From assembly GCA_021820845.1 (NCBI GenBank), contig JAKADC010000005.1, positions 143,990-207,989 on the forward strand: DNA of 64,000 nt, in the 5' to 3' direction. Positions within the stretch are counted from its first letter, which is position 1. Each line of letters begins with the position of its first letter. The DNA comes from Pseudomonadota bacterium (GTDB lineage: Bacteria; Pseudomonadota; Gammaproteobacteria; Burkholderiales; Thiobacillaceae). This document shows, piece by piece, positions 52,796 to 61,942 of this stretch. Below the pieces are notes generated by a model. The model was not told the DNA's origin. It saw only the letters and a list, made by a program, of their open reading frames with translations, and made no database searches. A program made the position numbers and the translations under genes.

Positions 52796-53998
52796 GTGCG
52801 TCAACTCGTCGTTTCTCTCGCCCTGCTGCTGGCTACCGCCCCCGCGGTGGCGGACACTCTCAAATTGCGGGACAACGCGCCGGACAAGTACGTCGTCGTC
52901 AAGGGCGACACGTTGTGGGACATCTCGGGCAAGTTTCTCAAGGACCCCTGGCGCTGGCCGCAGATCTGGCGGATGAACCGCACGGATATCACCAACCCGC
53001 ACTGGATCTATCCCGGCGACATGATCGTGCTCGACCGCAGCGGGAAGGAGCCGCGCCTGTCGCTGGTCAAGGGCAGCAAGGGCGGGATGCAGACGGTCAA
53101 GCTGTCGCCCGGCGTGCGCGCCACCGAGATCGGCAACGACGCGATCCCGCCCATTCCCATCCGCGTGATCCATCCCTTCCTCGCGCAGCCGCGCGTGGTC
53201 GCCAAGGGCGCCCTCGACAACGCACCCTTCATACTCGGAACCAACGCCGAGCGCGTCGTGCTGGGATCGGGGGACGACGCCTTCGCCACGGGCGGCAAGC
53301 CTGGGGTGACCCGCTGGAACGTCGTGCGCCCCGGCAAGGCGCTGAAAGACCCGGAGACAGGCGAGGTGCTCGGCTACGAAGTCGAATACCTGGGCGACGC
53401 GCGCACCGTGACCGAGGGCGCGCCGCAGAAGATCCGCATCACCCAGTCGGTTCGGGAAATCCTGCCCAAGGACAAGCTGGTCGAGGCGGACACGAGCATC
53501 CCGTTCGAATACGTGCCCCACGCGCCGGCAGGCAAGATCAGCGGTCGCATCATCTCCGCGTACGGCGGCCTGTCCGACAGCGGCCGCTACCAGACTGTCG
53601 TGATCAACCGCGGGCTGCTCGACGGGCTTGAGCCGGGCGTCGTGCTGGCGGTGTACCGCGAAGGCCAGGCGGTGACGCTCACGCGCGACGAAAAGGCCCG
53701 GATGGGCTGGGTCGACGAAAAATCCAAGGGCGTCTCGGACGGCAGCGCCTGGCTCTACAGCGACGTGCGCTGCCTGAAGGAAGACGGCAAGGCCACCTAC
53801 GACGACCAGGCGACGGACGTGCGCACCGCCTTCCGCAGCACCTGCCTCGGCAGCCATAGCGACCGCGCGGTCAAGCTGCCCGACGCGCGCAGCGGGCTGG
53901 TGATGGTCTACCGCGTCTATGACCACGTATCCTACGCGCTCATCATGCAGTCGGACGGACCGGTCTACCTGCTCGACACCGTGAAAAACCCTGATTGA
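52796..53998 (+). CDS. Exported LysM peptidoglycan-binding protein
   Basis: A 400-residue envelope protein found upstream of dprA in many betaproteobacteria. The signal peptide MRQLVVSLALLLATAPAVAD is followed by a LysM domain at about 30-78 (YVVVKGDTLWDIS ... IYPGDMIVL). The rest is beta-rich with SLVKGSKGGMQTVKLSPG, a barrel-like central part and a cysteine pair (DVRCLKEDG, RSTCLGSH). The start is GTG 52796, 7 bases after AAGGAGG. The MITE-like insertion ends within 2 bases of that ribosome site, so the native promoter has been displaced by about 265 bases or replaced. Confidence 0.9.
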   Translation: MRQLVVSLALLLATAPAVADTLKLRDNAPDKYVVVKGDTLWDISGKFLKDPWRWPQIWRMNRTDITNPHWIYPGDMIVLDRSGKEPRLSLVKGSKGGMQTVKLSPGVRATEIGNDAIPPIPIRVIHPFLAQPRVVAKGALDNAPFILGTNAERVVLGSGDDAFATGGKPGVTRWNVVRPGKALKDPETGEVLGYEVEYLGDARTVTEGAPQKIRITQSVREILPKDKLVEADTSIPFEYVPHAPAGKISGRIISAYGGLSDSGRYQTVVINRGLLDGLEPGVVLAVYREGQAVTLTRDEKARMGWVDEKSKGVSDGSAWLYSDVRCLKEDGKATYDDQATDVRTAFRSTCLGSHSDRAVKLPDARSGLVMVYRVYDHVSYALIMQSDGPVYLLDTVKNPD

Positions 53999-55059
53999 GC
54001 GCGCTTGACCCCTGGCTGCGCCTCGCCCTCGCACCGGGGGTGGGCAACGGCAGCCTGATCCGCCTGCTCACGGCCTTCGGTTCCCCGGAGGCCGTTTTGT
54101 CGTGCGGCCGGGCCGCGCTCGCCGCGCACCTCTCGAGCGCGCAATGCGATGCCTTGCTGGCCGAACCCGACGCGGCCCAATGGGACGCGGTCCAGGCCTG
54201 GCTCGCCCAGCCCGGCAACAGCCTGATGACGCTGGCCGACACCGACTACCCCAGGACCCTGCTCGAAATCGCCGATCCGCCCGCGATCCTCTATTGCAAG
54301 GGACGGCGCGACCTGTTGAGCCAGCCCGCGCTCGGCATCGTCGGCAGCCGCAATGCGACGCCGCAAGGTGTGCGCGATGCCGAAGCCTTCGCCCGGGCGC
54401 TTTCGGATGCCGGCCTCACCGTCGTCAGCGGACTGGCGCTCGGCATCGACGCCGCCGCCCACCGTGGGGCGCTCGCCGGAACCGGCTCGAGCGTCGCCGT
54501 CATCGGCACCGGGCTCGACCGCATCTATCCCGCGAAGAACAAGGCGCTGGCGCACGCGCTGGCCGAAACGGGTCTCATCGTGTCGGAGTTCTCGCTCGGC
54601 ACGCCGCCGCTGCCCGGTCATTTTCCGCGCCGCAACCGCCTCATCAGCGGCCTATCGCGCGGCGTACTGGTGGTGGAGGCGGCGCCCGACAGCGGTTCGC
54701 TCATCACCGCAAAAGTGGCCGCCGAACAGGGGCGCGAGGTGTTCGCCATTCCGGGGTCGATCCATTCACCGCTGGCGCGCGGCTGCCATGCCCTCATCAA
54801 ACAGGGTGCGAAGCTGGTCGAGTCGGCCGCCGACATTCTCGACGAGCTCGCGTGGCAGCAGCGTCTGGCCCCGCCGATCCTGCCCGAAACCCCGGCCGAC
54901 CCGGTACTGGACGCGCTCGACGGCGCCCCGACCACGCTCGACACGCTGGCCCAGAGAACCGGGTTGACGCTCGATGCGCTTTCGGCGAAGCTGTTGACGC
55001 TTGAACTGGATGGGCGAATCGCGTCCTTGCCCGGCGGGCGCTACCAAAAAATCCACTGA
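53995..55059 (+). CDS. dprA: DNA processing protein DprA (Smf)
   Basis: Loads RecA on incoming single-stranded DNA during natural transformation. The product is 354 residues with an N-terminal SAM-like segment (LRLALAPGVGNGSLIRLL), the Rossmann DprA domain (LGIVGSRNATPQG, SGLALGIDAAAHRGAL, ARGCHALIKQGAKLV) and a C-terminal winged helix. The TTG start at 53995 overlaps the lysM stop, implying coupling; no good ribosome site of its own. Confidence 0.94.
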   Translation: MSALDPWLRLALAPGVGNGSLIRLLTAFGSPEAVLSCGRAALAAHLSSAQCDALLAEPDAAQWDAVQAWLAQPGNSLMTLADTDYPRTLLEIADPPAILYCKGRRDLLSQPALGIVGSRNATPQGVRDAEAFARALSDAGLTVVSGLALGIDAAAHRGALAGTGSSVAVIGTGLDRIYPAKNKALAHALAETGLIVSEFSLGTPPLPGHFPRRNRLISGLSRGVLVVEAAPDSGSLITAKVAAEQGREVFAIPGSIHSPLARGCHALIKQGAKLVESAADILDELAWQQRLAPPILPETPADPVLDALDGAPTTLDTLAQRTGLTLDALSAKLLTLELDGRIASLPGGRYQKIH

Positions 55060-55063
55060 CACT

Positions 55064-55510
55064 ATGCTCGACATCCTGGTTTATCTATATGAAAGCTTCC
55101 GCATGGCGGAGCTGGCGCCCGATCGCGACGCGCTCGAAAAGCGCCTGTTCGCCGCCGGGTTTGAAGAAGCCGACATCAACGCCGCGCTGGACTGGTACGC
55201 CAACCTGACCGGCAGCGCGACGCACGCCCGGCTCGCGCACGCCTACGACCGCCACTATGCCGCCGAGGAACTCGAGCGGCTGAACGACGCCTGCCGCAGC
55301 GAACTCGCCTTCCTGGTCAGCGCGCAGGTGCTCGATCCCGAATCGCGCGAATGGGTCATCTCGGGGCTGATGGCGCTGGGCGGCGAAGACATCGAGCCCG
55401 ACCATGTACGCTGGATGACGCTGATCGTGCTGTGGAGCCGAGGTCTCATCGAACATTTCACGCACCTCGAAGACATGCTGTTGAATCATGAGCCAGGGCG
55501 TCTACATTAA
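55064..55510 (+). CDS. smg: Smg family protein (DUF494)
   Basis: A 148-residue small acidic protein always found next to dprA/topA in this group. The start MLDILVYLYESF, the LEKRLFAAGFEEADINAALDW helix pair and the WVISGLMALGGEDIEPDHVRW block are typical. Function is unsettled, possibly linked to translation or DNA uptake. ATG 55064 is 4 bases after the dprA stop; the in-frame extension upstream lies inside dprA. Confidence 0.93.
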   Translation: MLDILVYLYESFRMAELAPDRDALEKRLFAAGFEEADINAALDWYANLTGSATHARLAHAYDRHYAAEELERLNDACRSELAFLVSAQVLDPESREWVISGLMALGGEDIEPDHVRWMTLIVLWSRGLIEHFTHLEDMLLNHEPGRLH

Positions 55511-55516
55511 CCAGTC

Positions 55517-58081
55517 ATGTCCAAACTCGTCATTGTCGAATCGCCGTCCAAATCCAAATCACTGAAGAAATACCTGGGCGCCGACTACGAAATTCTTGCC
55601 AGCTACGGCCACGTTCGTGACCTCGAGCCGAAAACCGGCGCGGTCGACACCGAAAACTTCTCGATGAAGTACCAGGTCATCGAGCGCAACGCCAAGCACG
55701 TCGAAGCCATCGTCAAGGCCGCCAAGAAGGCCGACGAGGTGCTGCTCGCGACCGACCCGGACCGGGAAGGCGAGGCGATCTCCTGGCACATCAGCGAAAT
55801 CCTCAAGGACCGCAAGGTCAAGACGCCGATGAAGCGCGTCGCCTTCTACGAGATCACCGAATCGGCGATCCAGGACGCGGTGCGGCATCCGCGCGAGATC
55901 GCCGCCGACCTCGTCGACGCGCAGCAGGCGCGGCGCGCGCTGGACTATCTGGTCGGCTTCAACCTGTCGCCGCTCCTGTGGCGCAAGATCAGCCCCGGCT
56001 TGAGCGCCGGGCGCGTGCAGTCGCCCGCGCTCAGGATGATCGTCGAGCGCGAGGAGGAAATCGAGGCCTTCGTGCCGCGCGAGTACTGGACGCTGCACCT
56101 CGACACGCATAAAGGCAGCCAGCCTTTCACCGCCAGGCTCACCCATTTCAAGGGCGAAAAGCTCGAACAGTTCGCGGTCGAGCACGAGGCGCGCAGCAAG
56201 GAATGGCTGGCGATGCTGGAAGGCAGGGATGCCCGTGTGATGCGCATCGAGAAGAAGCGCCGCGCCCGCCATCCCGCCGCGCCGTTCACCACCTCGACGC
56301 TGCAGCAGGCCGGGGTGCGTCAGCTCGGGATGACCACCGACCGCGTGATGCGCACCGCGCAGCAGCTCTACGAGGGCATCGACCTCGGCGAAGGCCCGGT
56401 CGGCCTCATCACCTACATGCGGACCGACTCGGTCAACCTGGCGCAGGAAGCGATCACCGATATCCGCAAGTATGTGGGCGCCAACTTCGACAAGGCTTTC
56501 CTGCCGCCCGCCGCGATCGCCTACAAGGCCAAGACCAAGAACGCGCAGGAAGCGCACGAGGCGGTGCGTCCGACCTCGGTGATGCGCAATCCCGAGGCGG
56601 TGAAGCCTTTTCTGTCGCACGACCAGGCCCGCCTCTACGAATTGATCTGGAAACGTACCGTCGCCTGCCAGATGACCCCGGCGCAGTTCGACACCGTCGC
56701 CGCCGACATCACGGTCGGCGAGGGCACCTTCCGCGCGACCGGGCAGACGCTGGCGTTCGCGGGCTTTCTCGCCGTATACCAGGACGACGAGGAGGAGGAA
56801 GAGTCCAAGTTGCCGGCTCTGGAAGAAGGCGAGACCTTGCCGGTCGACCGCCTCTACGGCGAGCAGCATTTCACCCAGCCGCCGCCGCGCTACACGGAAG
56901 CCTCTCTGGTGAAGGCACTCGAGGAGTACGGCATCGGCCGGCCTTCGACCTACGCCAGCATCATCTCGACGCTGCAGGACCGTGAATACGTGGTGCTGGA
57001 GAAGAAGCGCTTCCAGCCGACCGACGTGGGCCGGCTCGTGAACTGCTTCCTCACGCGACATTTCACCCATTACGTCGACTACGACTTCACCGCCAAGCTC
57101 GAAGACAAGCTCGACGACGTGTCGAACGGCAAGCGGGTCTGGTCGCGCCTGCTGGGCGAATTCTGGAAGGAATTCGACGACGAGCTGAAAGCCAAGCAGG
57201 AAGTCGAGCGCGGCTGCCCCATCCTGGAAGCCTGCCCCAAGTGCGGCAAGCCGCTCTTCATGCAGGCGAGCAAGCGTGGCCTCTTCATCGGCTGTTCCGG
57301 CTATCCGGAATGCGACTACACGCGTCCCTTGCACGGCGCCGCGACCGAGGGCGACAACATCCTCGGCAAGGACCCGGCGACGGGTCTCGACGTCAAGCTC
57401 CTGTCGGGACGCTTCGGCCCCTACGTGCAGATCGGCGACATGCCGGAGGACAAGAAGGCGCCGAAACCGCGCCGCGCTTCGTGGCCGAAGGACATCCCGC
57501 TGGAAAACGCGACGCTCGAGCTGGCGCTGAAATTCCTTTCGCTGCCGCGCGAGGTCGGCATCCATCCGGTCAGCGGCCTGCCGATCGTCGCCAACAACGG
57601 CCGCTTCGGCCCGTACCTGCTGCACGACGGCAAGTTCAAGTCGATTCCCAAGACCGACAGCGTGTACGACATCGAACTGCCGCGCGCGCTCGAAGTGCTG
57701 GCGATGGAGCGCGCCCCGCGCGGCGCCGACTCGGCCGCGTCGGTGCTGAAGAACCTCGGCCCGCATCCCGACGACGGCAAGGACATCACGGTTCGCAGCG
57801 GCCGCTACGGCCCCTACGTGAAGCACGGCACGACGAACGCCACCCTGCCCAAGGACATCACGCCGGAAGAGATCACGCTCGACGAAGCGCTCGAACTCAT
57901 CGCCGCCCGGGTCGCCAAGGGTCCGGCCAAGAAACCGGCGAGGAAGGCCGCCGCCAAGCCCGCGGCGGCGAAGAAGGCCAAGGCGTCCGACGCAGACGCT
58001 CCGAAGAAACCCGCGACGAAGAAGGCGGCAACGAAACCCGCCGCCAAGAAACCCGCCAGCAAAAAAACCGCGGCCCCATGA
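55517..58081 (+). CDS. topA: DNA topoisomerase I
   Basis: A type IA topoisomerase that relaxes negative supercoils, 854 residues. The Toprim domain has KLVIVESPSKSKSL and ATDPDREGEAISWH; the catalytic tyrosine is Tyr300 in GLITYMRTDS. A zinc-ribbon-like unit (CPKCGKPLFM ... GCSGYPECDYT) is followed by repeated TopA C-terminal modules beginning GRFGPYV / GRFGPYLL / GRYGPYVK. The last 60 residues are a Lys/Ala/Pro-rich tail like histone H1, probably for DNA contact. The stop overlaps the start of the next gene. Confidence 0.96.
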   Translation: MSKLVIVESPSKSKSLKKYLGADYEILASYGHVRDLEPKTGAVDTENFSMKYQVIERNAKHVEAIVKAAKKADEVLLATDPDREGEAISWHISEILKDRKVKTPMKRVAFYEITESAIQDAVRHPREIAADLVDAQQARRALDYLVGFNLSPLLWRKISPGLSAGRVQSPALRMIVEREEEIEAFVPREYWTLHLDTHKGSQPFTARLTHFKGEKLEQFAVEHEARSKEWLAMLEGRDARVMRIEKKRRARHPAAPFTTSTLQQAGVRQLGMTTDRVMRTAQQLYEGIDLGEGPVGLITYMRTDSVNLAQEAITDIRKYVGANFDKAFLPPAAIAYKAKTKNAQEAHEAVRPTSVMRNPEAVKPFLSHDQARLYELIWKRTVACQMTPAQFDTVAADITVGEGTFRATGQTLAFAGFLAVYQDDEEEEESKLPALEEGETLPVDRLYGEQHFTQPPPRYTEASLVKALEEYGIGRPSTYASIISTLQDREYVVLEKKRFQPTDVGRLVNCFLTRHFTHYVDYDFTAKLEDKLDDVSNGKRVWSRLLGEFWKEFDDELKAKQEVERGCPILEACPKCGKPLFMQASKRGLFIGCSGYPECDYTRPLHGAATEGDNILGKDPATGLDVKLLSGRFGPYVQIGDMPEDKKAPKPRRASWPKDIPLENATLELALKFLSLPREVGIHPVSGLPIVANNGRFGPYLLHDGKFKSIPKTDSVYDIELPRALEVLAMERAPRGADSAASVLKNLGPHPDDGKDITVRSGRYGPYVKHGTTNATLPKDITPEEITLDEALELIAARVAKGPAKKPARKAAAKPAAAKKAKASDADAPKKPATKKAATKPAAKKPASKKTAAP

Positions 58082-58482
58082 GCGCGAGCACGCCGCCCCG
58101 CCTGCTCATGGTCAACGCCTTCATCGGCACCGCCGGCTACAAGACGCTGTACCAGGACCTGGGGTACAGCGTCGTCACCGAGTGGACCGAGCGCAAGGCC
58201 ATCAGCCTGGTGCGCAAGACCCCGCCTGCCGTCATCGTCGCGGATTTCTACCATCAGACGGATTTTCGCGATCGGCTGTCCAACCTTGAATCGCTGCTGG
58301 CCGCGGTCCAAAGCGCCGCGGCCACGCGCGTCCTGGTGTTTTACGAAACCGCCCACGAGGCCGTGCTCGACAAGGTGCGCGCGCGGCTGCGCATCGACGC
58401 CGCGTTGCCGCTGCCGGTCGACGAGGCGCGCTTGCGCGCGACGCTGCAGGCCTGGGCAGAAGACGCGGCGCCTTCGGCTTGA
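58078..58482 (+). CDS. Small receiver-like protein of unknown function (134 residues)
   Basis: ATG 58078 overlaps the topA stop (ATGA). Alternating strands and helices (RLLMVNAFIGTAGY, GYSVVTEWTERKAISLV, PAVIVADFYHQ, TRVLVFYETAH, AALPLPVDEARLRATL) look like a CheY/receiver fold. The strand-3 acidic position is present (VADFYH), but the N-terminal acidic pair and the late lysine are not clear. I do not recognise a named family. The translational link to topA suggests a conserved neighbour. Confidence 0.72.
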   Translation: MSASTPPRLLMVNAFIGTAGYKTLYQDLGYSVVTEWTERKAISLVRKTPPAVIVADFYHQTDFRDRLSNLESLLAAVQSAAATRVLVFYETAHEAVLDKVRARLRIDAALPLPVDEARLRATLQAWAEDAAPSA

Positions 58483-58483
58483 A

Positions 58484-58503
58484 CTCGCGGCTCGGGCCGC
58501 GAG
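58484..58503. repeat. GC hairpin after the topA unit
   Basis: CTCGCGGC-TCGG-GCCGCGAG is an 8-base perfect stem with a 4-base loop, directly after the 134-residue gene stop. No T-run follows; it may be a Rho-linked 3' end structure. Confidence 0.4.
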
Positions 58504-58590
58504 CGAAGAGGCAGCGGCGCGCCTGAACGAATCGCTTCGCGCCGGGTCAGACCGGAACCGTGCGAACAACAGAGGAGCATTCGAGCCAAC

Positions 58591-58935
58591 ATGAATACGT
58601 TCCCGCAAGTCAGCAAAGCCAGGGTGATCGTGCCTGTCCTCGCATCCCTCGCGCTGGGCGGCTGCGCCAGCAGCATGATCGGCGTGCAGCCGGGGGCCGA
58701 CCAGGTCGCCGTCGCCCGGCCCGATCAGGTCGCCCAGTGCAAGGAAATCGGGAAAACGACGGTCAGCGTCCTGGCCGAGGTCGGCTTCATCAGCCGGGGC
58801 GTCGCCAACGTCGACGCCAACCTGCTGCAAATGGCACGCAACGAAGCCGTGAATCAGGGCGGCGACACGGTCGTGCCCGGGGAGCGGCCCGAGGTCGGCA
58901 AGCGCACGTTCACGATCTACAAGTGCCGCCCCTGA
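58591..58935 (+). CDS. DUF4156-like lipoprotein
   Basis: A 114-residue lipoprotein. The signal VIVPVLASLALGGCASS has a clean lipobox (LGGC). The mature part has VAQCKEIGKTTVSVLAEVGFISR and ends with GGDTVVPGERPEVGKRTFTIYKC, a pattern common to DUF4156 proteins; two further cysteines may pair. Function unknown. GAGGAG precedes the ATG. It is separated from the topA unit by 108 bases and faces the copper operon. Confidence 0.82.
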   Translation: MNTFPQVSKARVIVPVLASLALGGCASSMIGVQPGADQVAVARPDQVAQCKEIGKTTVSVLAEVGFISRGVANVDANLLQMARNEAVNQGGDTVVPGERPEVGKRTFTIYKCRP

Positions 58936-58967
58936 TCGCATCCCCGACGGGGATCACCGTGCCGCAG

Positions 58968-58984
58968 ACGGCGCCGGCCGTTTT
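58968..58984 (+). terminator. Weak intrinsic terminator candidate
   Basis: ACGGC-GCCG-GCCGT followed by TTTTC, 33 bases after the lipoprotein gene stop and just before the convergent copper ATPase end. The stem is only 5 bases. Confidence 0.35.
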
Positions 58985-58989
58985 CTCGC

Positions 58990-61065
58990 TCACGCCGCCT
59001 CCGGCTTTTGGACGGACGATCTCGCGCGCCCCAGCAGGCGGGCGTTGATCGCCACGATCACGGTGCTCAGCGACATGAGCACGGCGCCGGCCGCGGGGGT
59101 CAGCACCAGGCCCCAGGGCGCCGCGGCGCCGGCGGCGAGCGGGATGGCGAACGCGTTGTAGCCGGTGGCCCACAACAGGTTCTGCACCATCTTGCCGTAG
59201 GTCGCGCGCGCCAGCCCGAGGATGGCTGCGACGTCGCGGGGGTCGCTGCGCACCAGCACGACGTCGGCCGACTCGATCGCGACGTCGGTGCCGGCGCCGA
59301 TCGCGAGTCCGAGGTCGGATTGGGTGAGCGCCGGCGCGTCGTTGACGCCGTCGCCCACCATCGCCACCGTGAGGCCTCGCCTCTGGACCTCCTTGATCTT
59401 TTCGGCCTTCTGCTCGGGCAGCACCTCGGCGAAGTAGTCGTCCAGCCCGAGTTCGCGGGCGACGCTCGCAGCCACGGCGTTCGAGTCGCCCGTCAGCATC
59501 ATGCAGCGGATCCCCATGCGCTTGAGGGCATCCACGGCGCTGCGCGACTCGGGACGCACCACGTCGGCCAGCGCAATCGCCGCGGCGACGCTGCCGTCGA
59601 CCAGCAGATAGACCAGCGTCTTGCCTTCGCCAGCCAGCCCTGCAAGACGCGCGTCGTCCGCCTCGAGGCCCTGCGCGCGCAGGTAGCCGGGGCTGACCAC
59701 CTTGACCGCGCGGCCCTCGACCGTCGCCTCGGCACCCTGTCCCGTCAGGTTGCGGAAACCGGAAACGGCGGGCAAGGCGAGGTTCCGCCGCTCCGCGCTG
59801 CGCACGATGCCCTTGGCGATGGGGTGTTCCGACTGGCTTTCCAGCGCCGCCGCCAGGCGCAGGCAGGCGTCCTGGTCGAGCTCGCCGAATGCAAGGATCT
59901 CGCTGACGCCGAAGCGTCCCTCGGTCAGGGTTCCGGTCTTGTCGAACACCACGGCCTGCAGGTTTCTCGCCCGCTCGAAAGCGGCGCGGTCGCGGATCAG
60001 GAGGCCGCTGGTGGCCGACAGGCTCGTGCTCATCGCCACCACCAGCGGCACGGCAAGCCCCAGGGCATGCGGGCAGGCGATGACCATCACGGTCACCGCG
60101 CGTTCGATGGAAAATTCCAGGCCGCGCCCCAACCCGACCCAGATCGCGAAGGTGAGCGCGCCGCCGCCGAGCGCAATGGCGGTGAGCCAGACCGCGGCAC
60201 GGTTCGCCAGGTCCTGGCTGCGCGAGCGTGATTCCTGCGCGCGGCGTACCATGTCCATCACCTGAGCAAGGTAGGTCTCGCTGCCGGTCTTGCGGATCTC
60301 CAGCGTGAGTGCGCCCTCGCCGTTGACCGAGCCGCCGATCACGACGTCCCCTTCGCCCTTTTCGACAGGCCGCGATTCGCCGGTGAGCATGGATTCGTCG
60401 AGGCTGCTGCGGCCCGACAGGATCGCGCCGTCGGTCGGCACCCGCTCGCCGGGTTTCACCAGCACGCGGTCGCCGCCCTTGAGTTCGCTCACCGCGACCT
60501 CCTCGGTCGTGCCGTCGTCCCGCAGCCGGTGCGCCTCGGCCGGCAGCAGCCGCACCAGCGCTTCCAGCGCGCCGGACGCGCCCATGACCGACTTCATCTC
60601 GATCCAGTGGCCGAGCAGCATGATGTCGATCAGGGTGGCGAGCTCCCAGTAGAAGCCCATGCCGGCGAGGCCGAACGTGACCGCGGAGGAATACAGGTAG
60701 GCGGTGGTGATGGCGACCGCGATCAGCACCATCATCCCGGGCCGGCGCTGGCCGACCTCTTCGGCGAAGCCCTTGAGGAAGGGCCAGCCGCCGTAGAAAA
60801 AGACGACGCTGGCAAAACCGAATTCCGCGTAACGGTCGCCGGCGAATCGAAGCGGCGGGTTCAGGCCGAACAGGCCCCAGAAGCCCGACGAGATCGCCAG
60901 GATGGGCAGCGTGAGGGCAAGCGAAACCCAGAAGCGGCGCCGGAAGTCCGCCACCATGTGCGCGTGATGCGCATGGCCGTGGCCCCCCGAGTGATGCACG
61001 GCGCGCGCCTTCGCGGCGGTTTCGGATCTGCCGTGCTCATGCATGTGGGATGCATGCGTATTCAT
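58990..61065 (-). CDS. Copper/silver P1B-type ATPase with CPH motif (CopB class)
   Basis: A 691-residue heavy-metal exporter of the inner membrane. The N-terminus is His-rich ([12 protein letters not shown]) and has no HMA domain. Core motifs are MLTGESRPV, the ion-path motif CPH in [14 protein letters not shown], phosphorylation site [10 protein letters not shown], the conserved SEHPIAKG and hinge [15 protein letters not shown] instead of CPC marks the P1B-3 class, which takes Cu(I/II) or Ag. The ribosome site AAAGGAGGT, 5 bases before ATG 61065, is close to a full anti-16S match. It is the last gene of the copper operon. Confidence 0.93.
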   Translation of the reverse strand: MNTHASHMHEHGRSETAAKARAVHHSGGHGHAHHAHMVADFRRRFWVSLALTLPILAISSGFWGLFGLNPPLRFAGDRYAEFGFASVVFFYGGWPFLKGFAEEVGQRRPGMMVLIAVAITTAYLYSSAVTFGLAGMGFYWELATLIDIMLLGHWIEMKSVMGASGALEALVRLLPAEAHRLRDDGTTEEVAVSELKGGDRVLVKPGERVPTDGAILSGRSSLDESMLTGESRPVEKGEGDVVIGGSVNGEGALTLEIRKTGSETYLAQVMDMVRRAQESRSRSQDLANRAAVWLTAIALGGGALTFAIWVGLGRGLEFSIERAVTVMVIACPHALGLAVPLVVAMSTSLSATSGLLIRDRAAFERARNLQAVVFDKTGTLTEGRFGVSEILAFGELDQDACLRLAAALESQSEHPIAKGIVRSAERRNLALPAVSGFRNLTGQGAEATVEGRAVKVVSPGYLRAQGLEADDARLAGLAGEGKTLVYLLVDGSVAAAIALADVVRPESRSAVDALKRMGIRCMMLTGDSNAVAASVARELGLDDYFAEVLPEQKAEKIKEVQRRGLTVAMVGDGVNDAPALTQSDLGLAIGAGTDVAIESADVVLVRSDPRDVAAILGLARATYGKMVQNLLWATGYNAFAIPLAAGAAAPWGLVLTPAAGAVLMSLSTVIVAINARLLGRARSSVQKPEAA

Positions 61066-61101
61066 GGTGACCTCCTTTCCACGCCCCCGTTTGAGAGGCG
61101 G

Positions 61102-61464
61102 TCAGGACGGGGTGCCGCCGGGACCCGGCGGCCGGTTGCAGCATGCCCCGTCACCGCGCCTCGCATTGCTCCGCGCGTTTTCGTCGACGAACGCGTACCA
61201 CGCGGCGCGCAACCGCCATCCCGGGCCGCTGGGCCGCTCGATGCCGGCCTCGTCGAGCAGCTGCTCGATCTCGCGGAAGCCGAAGCGCGACGCGTCATAA
61301 CGCACTTCCAGACCCTTCGTGCCGGCTTTCGCATACACCACCGGCTCCAGGCATTCCAGGCGTTCGATGGCGTGCTCCAGTTGCCCCGGTCCCCAGGACG
61401 CGACCGGGATCGTGCGTGTCACGGCGAAGGTCTCGTTCAGCGCCTTGCTGCTGTCCAGCCCCAT
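61102..61464 (-). CDS. Small protein with HMA-like fold but no CxxC (120 residues)
   Basis: Residues about 12-76 follow a beta-alpha-beta-beta-alpha pattern like heavy-metal-associated domains (TRTIPVASWGPGQLEHAIERL ... GLEVRYDASRFGFREIEQLLDEAGI), yet the metal-binding MxCxxC loop is missing. The tail contains ACCNRPP, a cysteine pair that might bind metal. GGAG is 8 bases before ATG 61464. It lies between the CusF-like gene and the CPH ATPase, and could be a detached partner domain for that ATPase, which lacks its own HMA. Confidence 0.68.
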   Translation of the reverse strand: MGLDSSKALNETFAVTRTIPVASWGPGQLEHAIERLECLEPVVYAKAGTKGLEVRYDASRFGFREIEQLLDEAGIERPSGPGWRLRAAWYAFVDENARSNARRGDGACCNRPPGPGGTPS

Positions 61465-61544
61465 GTCCCGTCTCCATCAACGCTGTGGCCGGCGAACACG
61501 CGGTGCGCCGCGAACGAAGCGGATCGCCGTGCCAGCGCCGCGGC

Positions 61545-61901
61545 TTACTTCGCCGTCTTCTCGATGCGCGTGATCACGAGCCCGCTGGCGTCCCGCCCAA
61601 GCTCGAACGTGATCTTGTCGCCGGCACTCACCTCTTTCAGCATCGCCTTGTCCTTGACGCGGAAATCCATCGTCATCGCCGGCCAGTGGAGCGCCGCGAT
61701 GGGCTCGTGCGCGATCTTGAGTTTGCCTGCCTCCGGCTTGACCTGGCGCACCACGCCGGCGACCGAGATGGCCGATGCCGGCGCCTGGCCCATCGAGGCG
61801 CCCGGGGCCATGTGCATCGATCCGTCCTGCGCGGCGTGCGCGCCCCCCGCCAGCGCGATACCCAGCATCCCCGCCACTCCCAGCAACATCGTGTTTTTCA
61901 T
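61545..61901 (-). CDS. CusF-like periplasmic copper-binding protein
   Basis: A 118-residue periplasmic protein. A signal peptide ends at AHAAQ, followed by a Met/His-rich linker (GSMHMAPGASMG). The OB-fold shows HEPIAALHWPAMTMDF, matching the CusF copper site of His, Trp and two Met. It probably carries Cu(I) to an efflux system. Start ATG 61901 follows AAGGAG by 8 bases. No cusCBA genes are in the window. Confidence 0.9.
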   Translation of the reverse strand: MKNTMLLGVAGMLGIALAGGAHAAQDGSMHMAPGASMGQAPASAISVAGVVRQVKPEAGKLKIAHEPIAALHWPAMTMDFRVKDKAMLKEVSAGDKITFELGRDASGLVITRIEKTAK

Positions 61902-61942
61902 GTCGTTACTCCTTACGTCGTCAAGTGAAGAAAGCCGAACCT

